From contig OU342636.1 of assembly GCA_910589415.1 (NCBI GenBank), positions 7,918,437 through 7,982,436 on the forward strand: a stretch of 64,000 bases of DNA, given 5' to 3'. Of the stretch, positions 30,855 through 42,279 are shown one piece after another. How positions within the stretch are numbered: position 1 is the stretch's first letter; every line of letters starts with the position of its first letter. Under the pieces are notes generated by a model. The model was not told the origin of the DNA and searched no databases. It saw only the letters and a list, made by a program, of their open reading frames with translations. This DNA is from Malachius bipustulatus (taxonomy: Eukaryota > Arthropoda > Insecta > Coleoptera > Melyridae). The position numbers and the translations under genes were made by a program.

Positions 30855-31330
30855 TTGACACGTATCATTTCACTTAAGAAACTCAGGAATGCTATGAATC
30901 ATATTATAAAAAAAACTTCCACTACAGAAGCAGCAAATAAAATTTTGAATACTTTAATGGAAAACATGAATTTCACTCATTCCAGTAGAAGCAGTTGGAA
31001 GCTACTTAGCAAATTAGGAACTATACTAATCAAATAAAACAGCAAAAATATAATATTTCACCTAATTCTATTTCTTCTAGAGTAGTGAAAGTTTCTAATT
31101 CTGTTTTAGTATCCAAAGAAGAACAGAAAACTTTAAAAAATTTATTAATAAAACAAAGAAAAAATGCCAATAATTCTAATACATGGTCTAAACCATTTGA
31201 ATTAAAAAAACTTAAAACAGCAATACCTTCAAATCACCTGGTTTCCATGGGATTTTGACTGAATTCTTAAAAAATCTGGGGATTTTTTCATCAAAACCCA
31301 ATTCTAATAAAGCTTGATGTGAAACCAAAT
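30855..31330 (+). pseudogene. LINE ORF2 (linker to early RT) fragment
   Basis: Broken frames in order read ISPNSISSR, then EEQKTLKNLLIKQRKNAN, then NTWSKPFELKKLKTAI and KSPGFHGILTEFLKKSG. The last two match the FT-x-EL-xxAI ... K-x-APGxDGI-xxEFLK lead-in to non-LTR reverse transcriptases. Stops and a frameshift separate the blocks, and the RT core is absent. Confidence 0.45.
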
Positions 31331-31559
31331 GATGACTCTTCAAGCTACAAACCTTATTGCTTTTAGGGAACCTGTATTACCGACACTAACACTAACTAAC
31401 TGAGGTAGCGCATTCACTCATTGACGTTTACTTGACATGGAGATGTTTGAACAGTTGGATGTCATATTTTTGACACATTTTTGTCACAGGCGTAGCTATC
31501 AAGTGGAAAAAAGCGAAGTTTGAAAAATGAAACAAAATAATAACACGAATAGAAATCGA

Positions 31560-31985
31560 GGTATAGTAGGAATAACTTTAAAAAGTCAGATCTGACGTCA
31601 CACTAACCGTCCGAATAATTATTTTTAATTTCACCAGAAAATGTCAAACAGTTAATTGTCAAGTTGTGAACGAGCGTAATTATTGAAGGAATCATTCAAA
31701 AAATGAATTGAACCGCTTACGTCAGTTTGAGAGCCACTGACAACTACAGAAAATTTATTCACGTAATGACACTCTATCCTCTGTGTTGTGCATTTAATTC
31801 TCATTCAAAACCAATGTTGACGTATACTTATTTATGCGGGATGGAGTGTTGAGACAAACTGGACGGTTACTATAAAAACCACGTATATGAAACAAAATAA
31901 ATCGAACTATCAAAAGGATGTGTATTCTTAATCGATACGTATGACTTTTTAGACTTTATTGGACTATATCCTCTTTTAGTAGGGT
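31560..31985 (+). repeat. ~420-bp MITE copy, forward
   Basis: Runs from about TAACTTTAAAAAGTCAGATC to GACTTTTTAGACTTTATTGG. These ends are imperfect inverted repeats of each other (TTTAAAAAGTCA-type). The reverse-complement copy at 35518..35945 matches throughout (for example GTGTATTCTTAATCGATACG, AGTTTGAGAGCCACTGACAA). Confidence 0.75.
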
Positions 31986-32152
31986 ATTAAAAACATTATA
32001 CGGGTTTATAGGATCTACGAAGCTGTATAGACTTTAGTATTGGATATAATTTTTAACTCGGTATTAACCTAGTTACTGAGAAAAGCGTCTTGGTAGCCAC
32101 ACGAATGGCAGTGTGATCTTAGTACCTCTATACTAATTTATAAGACTCTATA

Positions 32153-32925
32153 CAGTGAAACAAATTGAATAATAATAAATTATTATATCAATTACAGCAA
32201 TCCGATTGTTGAAAAACAATAATGCTTTCTGAACGACACACTTACTCCAACGATATGGTGAAGACAGAGACATCGATGTTTCAATGGTTATTTCCATCTC
32301 ATCAGTCTGTCACATCACCACCACTAGAGAAGTGTGCCGATCAGAAAGAAAATCAAAAGCTTTAAGCAAAATGATTTGTCGGAAACATAGTGACTTGCAT
32401 GGCAAATGCCATCTGATGACTGAAAAGTACAACTTTCAATGTGTCAATCAGAGATTCTCCCAGAGAAATCTGCAATTTTTCACTACCAACGCTGACAGTT
32501 CACTGAAAAACCAATTACCTTGCGAATCTCAGTAAACCAATCAGAGATGGAGCTAGCCACAAAGCTGTGTTCCTAGAAAGGAAGTATAGTTTCTATGAAA
32601 CAAATTGAATAATAATAAATTATTATATCAATTACAGCAATCCGATTGTTGAAAAACAATAATGCTTTCTGAACGACACACTTACTCCAACGATATGGTG
32701 AAGACAGAGACATCGATGTTTCATGTTTCAACTTGCCATGCAAGTCACTATGTTTCCGACAAATCATTTTGCTTAAAGCTTTTGATTTTCTTTCTGATCG
32801 GCACACTTCTCTAGTGGTGGTGATGTGACAGACTGATGAGATGGAAATAACCATTGAAACATCGATGTCTCTGTCTTCACCATATCGTTGGAGTAAGTGT
32901 GTCGTTCAGAAAGCATTATTGTTTT
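32153..32925. repeat. Local duplication making a ~180-bp-arm hairpin
   Basis: Block 32156-32282 is repeated at 32597-32723 with no difference noticed. Immediately after, 32727-32925 is the reverse complement of about 32225-32405. The arms look identical, so the rearrangement is recent. Transcription would give long dsRNA. A short frame ATG-CTTTCTGAACGACAC recurs in all three copies, but no known protein is recognised. Confidence 0.75.
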
Positions 32926-33781
32926 TCTATATATATATATATTGTATAAGACCCTCCCATACTGATCCTTAAAAATAAGATTTATCAAGATGTGTAAAAA
33001 AAACCTACCTGACAAACGGAAATTCTGAGCTCCGTATATTTTCTGCAATCATAACTGTCTGCTGGGGCTGGGTGAATTTTTTGTCCAGAAAATCCTAGTA
33101 ACAGGTAAGTATTGGTAGAGGACTATAATGAGTTTAAAATATTAAGAAAGAAGAACCTTTAGGCAACGCTAACAAGTAGAGAGCTTTCTTTTTATTGTTA
33201 AAACATCCCCTAATGCAGCAAAAAGTATACCATTTTTAAAAAGTACGCGGACTTAATAACAAATTATGTGAATTTTTAGGCAGTTCATGGAAAATCTGAC
33301 GTTTTTTAAGTTAAATTTGACATTCCCAACTTTTTGTCAGAATGAGAATGCGCTACCCTAGTAAGCGTCAGTGTCGGTAATACAGGTTCCCTAAATTGCT
33401 TTTGCTTAGTATCACATAAAGTACTGGATAAAAATTTATTTCATACTAATACATTTATTTCATACTAATACATTATAACTAGATAAACGCTTGGTTACCG
33501 TAACTATAAACATACTCATAACACCCTTGGGACTGTTATGAATCCATAACTCCCTCTAATATTACTATTGGTTTAATTCTGGTAACCATTGGATGTTGCT
33601 TTTGTTATTGCATTGTTGGTTGAATATTTGGATTTCATATGTCATTTTCTACAAACTTTTCAGTTGATGTATCCATGGTAATCATAATGATGCCTACTCA
33701 ATAATTATTAAAAACATTCTTTTAATTTTAAAAACCAACAGATTTCGTTTTTATATTTCATTTTCTATGAAATAAAATAGA

Positions 33782-33915
33782 TTATGTATCACGGGAGTTA
33801 TTGGATGTTAATAACCTCGGGCAACTTAACAATCCCTCGGGACTAACGTCCCTCGGGATTGCAATATGTTGCCCTTTGTAATTAACATCCTCATAACTCC
33901 CTTGATACATAAATA
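33782..33915. repeat. 134-bp snap-back hairpin with CCCTCGGGA core
   Basis: ATGTATCACGGGAGTTATTG and GGATGTTAATAAC pair with GTAATTAACATCC and CATAACTCCCTTGATACAT around TCCCTCGGGACTAACGTCCC. Stem about 55 bp, imperfect. 33520-33560 carries a diverged half (ACTGTTATGAATCCATAACTC). Confidence 0.6.
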
Positions 33916-34106
33916 ACTATTATACAATCGTCTTAACATTTACAGAATTTACAGACTCTTAAATAATGAGGGGATGGTGGATTATAGCTCACTCCGAATT
34001 TTGGGAAAATTTTTACATAAAACGTTAAGTTATGACCAGTATAGACGATGATATCTTGAAAAAAATTTGCGGAATATATACATAAAAAAAATATTGAGAA
34101 AAATGA
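33916..34106. other. Short spacer before the P-like element
   Basis: AT-rich with no supported feature. Its last 8 bases lead into the target duplication. Confidence 0.35.
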
Positions 34107-34114
34107 GTTTAAAG

Positions 34115-34703
34115 CATAGAGATAGAATAGAGAGGAGACGACATGACGTGACATAAATGGGATCAGGTCCGCCATATTGATACCACTTTTATGTCAAACT
34201 TATGTTATGACATAAGTGAACGCTTTTTATTGAATTTCATTTGATTTAAGGACTGTCTTTAAGATCTTTGGTGTTAAATTGAAAAGCCAAAGATGGTTTC
34301 TTGTGCAGTTCGTACCTGCTGTAGTAGAGACTGCACTGATAAAAAAAAACGTCCGGAATAACATTCCATAGGTAAGTATCAACAATATACAGGACCGTAT
34401 CTACTTGCATAGTAGGTACACTAAAAATCTGAAATTGAAAATGACCATGATTATTTGCCGGATATTTTATATTCTTTTATTGACTTGAAAAACACAAAAG
34501 GTCTGCAATATCCATCTGAAGACGTGTTAAAAATATGTATGAAATGTGAGAAACATTTTTATTTATGAAAATTTTGCAAATAAAAATTAAGTCTGACCCT
34601 GTCGAGTCGCCATATTGTTACTCCTATAAGCTCCACCCACTGATGCCGTTTTTTAATGTACTATTAGGTGATCATAGCGGCTCCTCTCTATTCTATCTCT
34701 ATG
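34115..34703 (+). mobile_element. 589-bp P-superfamily deletion derivative
   Basis: The terminal inverted repeats start CATAGAGATAGAATAGAGAG and are perfect for 23 bp, with an exact 8-bp target duplication GTTTAAAG (34107-34114 and 34704-34711). An 8-bp TSD, a CAT start and a THAP-coding first exon are P-element features. About 190 bp of later transposase-like sequence remains near 34445-34565, so the middle has been deleted, as in KP-type elements. Confidence 0.8.
34293..34371 (+). pseudogene. THAP-domain first exon of a P-like transposase
   Basis: ATG at 34293 gives MVSCAVRTCCSRDC, the C-x-V-x-x-C THAP start. A length change in the run of A's at 34341-34349 puts the expected SGITFHR block in another frame. 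The exon ends CATAG|GTAAGT. Downstream, 34450-34565 reads LKNTKGLQYPSEDVLKIC then CEKHF, matching the GGLxxPSxxV-xxxxxCE segment of P-type transposases. It is non-functional. Confidence 0.65.
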
Positions 34704-35019
34704 GTTTAAAGTGTCATAAAAATTTACCAAAAATTACAGTTCAATTTCCATTAAATTCGCTAAATTGACAGATCCTAGAATCAATAAACAATTTGTTTTG
34801 CAACATTGCCAGATTTATTTTTATTAGTACTTATATTTTGTGATATAACAGTATTTGGTGTAATTTTTGTAATGGTTTGTCAATGTGTGAATAAGATTCT
34901 ATAATTTGCTATTCCAAAATACATCAAGCTACAAATGAGTCACGCAAGAAGTTCAAGACAAGAATTACTTTCGTTTCGAGGGGTCGCCAAAAGAGCGATT
35001 TTTTTATACTTTTTCTTTT

Positions 35020-35517
35020 CTTAGACCTTTCTTTTTCCATTTTCTTGAAAGTTCATGTAAAAAAATCTAACAATGACCAATTAACCTGACTTTAGGTCAC
35101 TTTCTGCTCATCCCCATTATTCAATAAAATCGGTACGTATATCGTAAAACTCAATTGGTGGGAAACATTATTTTGTGAAATTTGCTCTAAAAAAATATCT
35201 ATTCCAAAATATAACGTCAACTTACAAATTGGGGCATGCGAAAAGGGTAAGGAGAAATTTCGAGAGGTCGTCAATTACATTATGGGCCAATTATTGGCGT
35301 TTTTTGGCATCTTCGCGATTTTCGGGCATCGCGGGACTTGGGGATCATTTTCCCGATGTAGTGAAAGAGTTGCTTTGTCGGAATTATCAATTTTTGTCGT
35401 TTAAATTTCAAAAATAGCGGCGCTACGACTCTCTCTCTCTCTCGAAATGGCCGATTTTTGCTCGCGATTTTCCGATTTTGACGTTTAAAAATTCGCAGTT
35501 TCGATTTTTTCTTCGCG
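35020..35517 (+). repeat. Fragment of the ~347-bp degenerate repeat family
   Basis: 35325-35517 follows 50868-51060 closely: GGACTTGGGGATCATTTTCC, TGTCGGAAT-ATCAATTTTTG, CGTTTAAATTTC and GGCCGATTTTTGCTCGC. The part before 35270 is more diverged. It abuts the MITE copy at 35518. Confidence 0.6.
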
Positions 35518-35945
35518 TTTAAAAAAAATGATATAGTCCGATAAAGTTTAAAAAGTCATACGTATCGATTAAGAATACACATCCTTTTGATTGTTCGATT
35601 TATTTTGTTTTTCATAGGTGATTTTCATAGTAACCGTCCAGTTTGTCTAAACACTCCATCCAGCATAAATAAGTATACGTGTCAACATTGGTTTTGAATG
35701 AGAATTAAATTAACAGCACAAAGGATAGAGTGTCATTACGTGAATAAATTTTCTGTAGTTGTCAGTGGCTCTCAAACTGACGTAAGCGATTCAATTCATT
35801 GTTTGAATGATTCCTTCAATAATTTACGCTCGTTCACAACTTGACATTTATAACTGTTTGACATTTTCTGGTGAAATTAAAAATTTTAATTTGGACGGTT
35901 ACTCTGACGTCACATCTGACTTTTTAAACTTAATCCTACCATACA
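35518..35945 (-). repeat. ~420-bp MITE copy, inverted
   Basis: Reverse complement of 31560..31985 at roughly 90% identity by eye. Together the two copies form an inverted pair 3.5 kb apart enclosing the P-like element and the hairpins. Confidence 0.75.
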
Positions 35946-36179
35946 CGATGATTTAAGTGAATGAAGTTTTTCCAATTCCACGACTGCATAAAAAAAATGG
36001 CGGCACTCATCGTGTCTCCGCCCTGTCCTCACGAGATCCATCATCACTTGGCCTGATGACAACGGAACGTATTAAAGGGATATTATCTTAGCCCTACCAA
36101 AAGACCCGAACTTTTCGTATCAAAGTTGTTTTTCAATAGACAGTCTGTATTTAAACATTTACATTATAACTGATGTTTA

Positions 36180-37895
36180 AACATAGTGACGGCACGCTAT
36201 ATTATTTGATGATACATCTGTATGTCCTTGAGATAGTCGATCAGGTGTTGTCGTAGCTGTTGCGTTAAACTGAGGGAGGATCTCTTTCAGACTTGCTTTT
36301 AATTGGTGGGTTTGTCTCTCCTCTGTGTAATACGGGCATTCTATGAGAATATGCTTTATCGTGAGAATTCCATTGCATTTTGCACATGAAGGTTTTCTGC
36401 GGTCATGAGATGTTTGTGCGTGATTCGACTGTGACCAATCCGGAGTCTATGGATAATTATTTTGTCCCTTCTTGTGAAAGTAGCTGGTAAATCAAAGGGT
36501 TCTATGGAGGGCTTGATCTCATACAATTTGGGCTGTATTCTGTTCCAATGGTTTTGCCAGGAGTTTCTTGTCGCTTTTGAAAAGTATGATTTTAGATCCC
36601 TGTGTATTTGTAGTCTCTCAGGGAATTGTGGTGATGATGTCACTTCTTTTGCAGCTTGATCAGCTCTTTCATTGCCCGGTATGCCTATGTGAGATGAAAT
36701 CCATATCAGAGTTGTGTATGTACCCATAGTCCTTAGTCGGTTATAAGTACCTATCGTGTATCTTTTGCACTAGAGGATGTTGTGTATACATCTGCTTGAT
36801 GGAGTGGATGGAAGAGAGTGAGTCGGTGCATATTGCTACCTGTTTATATTCTGAGGTTACAGAGTTCATGGCTTCATAGATAGCAAATAGTTCGCCTGTG
36901 TGAACACTTGTGGAGGCTGGTAGGGTCCTTTGTATTATGGTGTGTTAGGTGGTAGTCACTGCGTATCCAACGTTTGACTTACCCTTAGAAGCATCTGTGT
37001 AGAGGATCTTGTCGAGTGGAGAGTTATTAATGATTTGTAGGAATGCTTGGCTGAGAAACTCCTTTGAGGTTCCGTGTTTCGGATAGATGCTGAGAGTGGT
37101 GTCGGTTTTTGGCAGTAGTTGGGTCCAAGGGGCGGTAGATGGTATCGGAGTTGTGGTTGTTGATAAGAGATGAATGCCTTGGAGTAAAGGAGACAGCATT
37201 TGTGGTAGCGACGGAGTTCGGGGGGGGGGGGGGTTGTTTGCAGTTGGTTGCAATGCTTCCAGTAAGGAATATACTGGATTTCGTGGGTTGGCTGAGATTC
37301 TGGTAAAATAGGCGAGGAGAAGTTGTCTGCGTCTTAGCCAGAGTGGTGGTTCATTCAGTTCACAGTATAGACTTTCGCTAGGACTGGTTCTGAAAGCTCC
37401 TAAACAGATTCTGAGTGATGTATTGTGTATCGTATCGAGAGATCTTAGATCAGATTTTGCTGCAGACATGTTATGGAACTACCGTAGTCTAGTCTTGAGC
37501 GAATGAGTGATCGGGTATACCTTCAGTAAGACGCTTTCATCTAACCCCATTCATAAAGTGACAGTGTCTTCAGTAGATTAATCCTGCTAAGGCAACTAGT
37601 TTTGGTTTCCTTTATGTGCTGCTTCCAGTTCAGTTTTCTGTCGAAGGTTAGTCCCAGGATTTTGTGATGTTCGACTACAGGTAGGATTTCTCCGTTAAGA
37701 GTCACTTTGGGACGTGGCGGGGCTTGCGATCAATTGAATTGTAGGATTTTTGACTTTTTCGTGCAAAAACGGACTCCGGTTCTTGTTGACCAAATGGTTA
37801 GTTGATTGGCTGCTTTCTGGATTAGTGTGGATGTAGCAGATGTGCTTTTCCCATGACAGTAGATAATTAAGTCATCTGCATATTAGCATAATGCA
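36180..37895 (-). pseudogene. 5'-truncated LINE with RT tail and RNase H
   Basis: Read on the minus strand: RT C-terminal part with YADDLIIYCHG (about 37885-37850) and VRFCTKKSKILQF; the region after RT (CLGAFRTSPSESLYCE); RNase H beginning YTDASKG (about 37010) and including the VHTGELFAIYEA and WISSHIGIPGNERAD motifs; then a C-terminal RRDKIIIHRLRIGHS and zinc-like H/C block near 36300. Frames break several times (for example at 36945 and 37490) and the 5' part is missing where a palindromic MITE begins. RNase H after RT suggests an I/Jockey-group LINE. It is inactive. Confidence 0.85.
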
Positions 37896-37908
37896 TATGC
37901 ATAGTAGC

Positions 37909-38478
37909 ATAGAGCTTAATTTTTAAGATAAAAAATTGAAACTTTGAGGATTTGTGTACTTGATATAGGACCACGGAATGGCATAATCAGTTTCATTAAA
38001 AGAATTTAGTTTGGGCGCCAGCGATAAAAAACTGTAATATGGTGGTAAATTGTCGAAAAAAAAAATCGATTTTTTTTCAATACATACGTAGAAATCGATT
38101 AATAAAATCAAAATAGCTTGAAAGAAATGTGAAAAAACTAATTATAAGGCTTTAATTAAATAAAATATAATTATATAGCAATGACAGGTAGAAAACGAAT
38201 TTATGATGTGCAATAGGGTGATCAGTAAAACGGTAGGTACAATAAAAATTTATGACAAAGTAAATAAGGCCCAAATAAATAGAAGGACGGCTCTTGCTGG
38301 GCTAGCCGGCACACTGAACCTGCACTGGCCAGTGTCGTATTATGGAGTCATGAAAAAGGTGATTATTAAAAAGCTATTAATTTTTTTTTAATGAAACTAA
38401 TTATGCCATTCCGTGGTCCTATATCAAGTACACAAATCCTCAAAGTTTCAATTTTTTATCTTTAAAATTAAGCTCTAT
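37909..38478. repeat. Inverted-repeat MITE, 570 bp
   Basis: About 90-bp arms: ATAGAGCTTAATTTTTAAGA...GTACTTGATATAGGACCACG on the left and the complement on the right, ending AAATTAAGCTCTAT. Arms are almost perfect; the centre is AT-rich and noncoding. It sits exactly at the truncated 5' side of the LINE. Confidence 0.8.
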
Positions 38479-38479
38479 T

Positions 38480-40600
38480 TAGGGGGTGGACACTAGTGTT
38501 GGGACACCTGGTACAGAACTGCATGCCTTTGGATTAGCATTCCAAGCGAAGTGTTTCCAACCTGCAACGATTCAAAGTGAATGTGATTCGATATCTCTGC
38601 TCATGCACCGCTTCCAGAGCTCCATAGTGATTTCCCTGCAGTGCATGTGCCTTTTCAAGAACAGAAAAAAAAAACAACAAGACAGGGGTATCCGAATAAA
38701 ATATGGGTTTTACTGCCGATTTCAGATAATCCCGCAATAAAAACAAACTGAAATAATTTGAAATCATTCAACAGAAATCTTAACATGTGCTACTACAGGT
38801 CACAATACAATATTCAGACAACTATGAAGGAAGAATAGAGCTATGAACTTGAAATTCAAGAGACAAACTGGTTTTCTCAGTAAAATTAACCATTTTATAG
38901 ATCCAGGATTATCGAATAGAAATGAACAATAAGTTTTGGGTACCTCCTATTAGAAAAAGATAGGCTAATTCATTCCTATATTTCACAAAAAGAGAATAAC
39001 AATAATCCAACTAAAGTTGTATCTTCTGTGGCTTGACTCTAATATACTGGTCATAAATCCCAATATTCAGAATTTAATTCAGACTCCCTTTCTTATTTAG
39101 ATGAGAATGTTAGTAGTTACTTGAAATTTAAACATCAGCAACAGTAACAAAAAATCAATTTATTTTGAACTTTTAAACTGAATTGATAATAATTTCATTT
39201 TTATTTTACCCTAAATATAAATAAGAAACTTACAACCGCGACACAGTGCCCATGCCCCCAACGCAGTGAGGCTGGGAAATTTTGATATTTCATGTTTTGT
39301 TACAGTTTGATTGAAAGTCTACCACAAATGTTCAACTCTGTCGGAATTTTTCTGCGATTTGCTTTGTTTTTAAGTTCGACTGTACTTTTTGCCCAACATT
39401 CGACAATTCGGCACATCCCTACTAAAAACGTTTTCAGGCTTCATGATAAAGATCTCAGAGAAGCCCATAAGATGAGATAAAAACACTGATGAGATGAAAA
39501 GAGACAAAAACACATTGTATAGTTTTTAATACGTTTACTTATGCAAATTTGTGATAACTCACATAATTGAATGTAAACATCAATGAATAATAATAATAAT
39601 TATAATAAATAATAATATAAAATGGACCTAAAGTAAAAAATAAAGCCTACCTAAAAAATTACAAAAAAATATTCATTACTTTTATAAATAAGGATGAGAA
39701 ATTAATGACAAGACTAAAAACTACTGGCAGTATGAATGATAAAGGTGAAATTACCATGTGACCTTATCATAGATTTATCGGTTTTCATAGCGTCAAAGTA
39801 ACTAGAGTCAAAGCGTCATATAAATAACGCTACTCAAGAATTGTGCAATTAAAATATTAACGCTAATAATCACTTTCTCTCTTTTTCGTAACAAATCATT
39901 ATAACTGACTGTCCCTTTTTATGGTTTTGCTCTCTAAAAATCGTAAAGGGTGCTTTCTCGCAACACTTATTATAATGTCATTATTGATTCTATTTTAAAA
40001 CTTTCAAGTGAATACAACTAAAGAGCATCTCATGACAACTATCGATAAAAAGAGAAAAAAATTGCACAATCCTTAAAAAAAAGAAAAATATCACAAAAAT
40101 TAAATTACATAACATACATATATCACAAATAGGGTGTAATTATTATTACAAGGCTACCCATATCATATAAACAATTATTATTAATGATAATTAACGAAAA
40201 GTTTGATAATATACTTCTTGCATTGCAGTATCAGTTTTAAATAGACAATAATTATATTCGTAATATAAATTGGGTGCTATTATGCTGCTAATTCTAACAT
40301 TTGTAGTTTATGTTTATTGCATGACACAGACATGGTCGGTCGGTCGGTGCGTTTCTTTGACACAAGCCAATTTGTTACCTAAAACGGGTCAAGTTTTCTA
40401 ATAATTATTGGAGGTGGTCAACAATTTATCCATCAGCTGTATCATAGATTCCTTGATAGTTCCTATAGTTAACTATTCTATGGTTTGACTGTTTTTCATT
40501 GTTTGACGGTGCTCAAGTCTCCCGTTTCGAGTGGAAATTTATAAAATCATTCTTCTGACCGAATATCTTGAGATTACTGTCATTCCGCATTTCAAGCCAT
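38480..40600. other. Intergenic stretch, mostly AT-rich
   Basis: No supported gene. A minus-strand segment 38534-38663 after an ag acceptor reads AHALQGNHYGALEAVHEQR and resembles a coding exon, but its family is unknown. AATAAT-type simple repeat lies at 39582-39621. A 27-bp block at 40393-40419 (GTTTTCTAATAATTATTGGA) is inverted at 45213-45239. Confidence 0.35.
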
Positions 40601-41052
40601 GTCACAGAGCAAAATCTGGTTCACAGACAGTTTGGAATTCTTCATACTCATCCTGCATCCTAAAGCTACTCCTTACCCCCTCCCCAAAGATTGGGTGTTA
40701 GTCCCGAAAGGGAAACTGCTCAATCTAAACCTCCTCTCCTAACCCTTGTGGCGCGGGCGGGATTACTGAAAAGGAAACCGCCCAAACCTCCATCCCATCT
40801 TAACCCCCTCCCCAAAAACCCAAGGACTTATACTAGTAAGCACGGGTGTGGCAAGCCCGGGGTGCCTTGCTGAAACTCTCTTTGTTTCAACTAGTCTTGG
40901 GAGAGTTTCCTTCCACTTTGATCTTTCTGTCGCTCTCACTTGAGCAAATCTTCTTTCCACTTCAACTTCCTCTACTGTAGCCCCTCGGCTAAGGGAGTAA
41001 ACCCCGACTAAAAATCCCGGCCCTCCACGGTTAGGGGGCACCAGCAACGGAT

Positions 41053-42215
41053 ATGGAAATGAACATGGAACAGGAAAAAGAGATTACGGTGCAGGGCGGG
41101 GATACCCCAGTACCGGCACCTGGGTTAGGCGAGGGAGCAGGCCACCGCGGGTCGTCATCAAGCGATTGCTCCGGGCTCTTGATAGACAGCCAGGTCGGGA
41201 GCCTAAGGGAGATTACTGGTGATGAAGAAGTATTCATGGAGGAGAATAGAGCGGATGGGCCTGGAAACGGCACACCGAAATGGGACCCACTAAATGTGGT
41301 GGACCCGTTCGTCAGAAGGGACTCCATCAGGAGAAGTCCCCCACGGACGGCCTCAGAGTCGTCGATAGATCTCGCAGGGCCGATTCTAAACCCATTGCAA
41401 GGAAACGATGGAGCGGAGAGGGAACCAACGAGGGTAACACCGAAAACTACATACAAAAAACGGAAAGCTGGAAACAGCCCACAGACAAATAGCCCAAACT
41501 TTGAAGGAGGTCAGAGAACACAGGTTGCAAAAAAGTTTGCCTTTGAGGAAAACGTAACAATCGACGCAATTAAAAGAACGACAGATGCACTGATGGTAAA
41601 AAACAAAGAGATGCACAAAGTAGTATTGGAGCAGTATCACCCAAAAAAAGAAATTAAGGATCTATCAACCATTATCCGGGACATAGGAAGTAAACTCCAG
41701 AAAAGAGTAACGCAATACCAGGAACAATATTCTCTAAACAGAAAAAAACCGAGAAGGGAAAAGCATTGGCTGCCAAACAAAACCGGATGATCCCCCGGAG
41801 AAAGAAATTAGATGGACGCAAACCATAGAATCGGAAAAAGAAATACATAGGATAAAACGTAGAATACAAGAATTAGAAGTATCGGATAATATAGAGGAAA
41901 TAGTGCTAGATAACTGGCCAGAAGAAGTGTACGAGAAGACCGAAATAGCTGAACTGAACCCGGCTCTAGGTCCGGCGACGTGGGATATAGCTGTAACCAC
42001 GAGCAGAGACGAGAGAGATTCCGATAAGAGTATCCAGAAACAAATTAAGAACAGATTCCCCGAATTCGAACAGCTGAAGGAGGACGAGGAAAATGAGGAA
42101 CTGCCATACATTACATACGTTACAAAACTAAACGATAAGGAAGGAAAGAATAGAAAGAACAACGAAAGAAATGTATATAAACTGGAAATAAACCAGGAAG
42201 AAGGAAAAGCTCATT
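41053..42215 (+). pseudogene. ORF1-like (gag-like) protein of a non-LTR retrotransposon, frameshifted
   Basis: ATG at 41053 after a C/T-rich leader (40670-41050: repeated CCTCCCC, GGAAACYGC blocks). The first frame gives about 245 residues, acidic and Ser/Pro-rich then basic (TYKKRKAGN), with a coiled-coil-like part (NKEMHKVVLEQY). Near 41750 the frame shifts and continues about 150 residues (EKEIRWTQTIESEK, LGPATWDIAVTTSRD), ending at an abrupt junction near 42215. No CCHC remains. Similar acidic ORF1 proteins precede ORF2 in insect LINEs. The identity is an inference from architecture. Confidence 0.5.
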
Positions 42216-42279
42216 GTCAATCCAATTGGCAATCCAGTCACCTTGGATTGCCAATTGTTCTCAAAACTCAAAAATGATT

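Larger units (their letters stand above)
31364..33394. mobile_element. TIR element, 2.0 kb, TTAGGGAACCTGTATTACCG ends
   Basis: The left end AGGGAACCTGTATTACCGAC and the right end GTCGGTAATACAGGTTCCCT are perfect over about 23 bp. ATTGCTTT flanks both sides (31356-31363 and 33395-33402) if one T was lost at the left, consistent with an 8-bp target duplication. It contains a nested MITE (31560..31985) and a duplicated hairpin (32153..32925), but no transposase. A 437-bp relative is at 45746..46182. Confidence 0.7.

Noticed and set aside
37209..37222. G-run as a G-quadruplex or regulatory site
   Set aside because: A simple homopolymer within a dead LINE, possibly of uncertain length.
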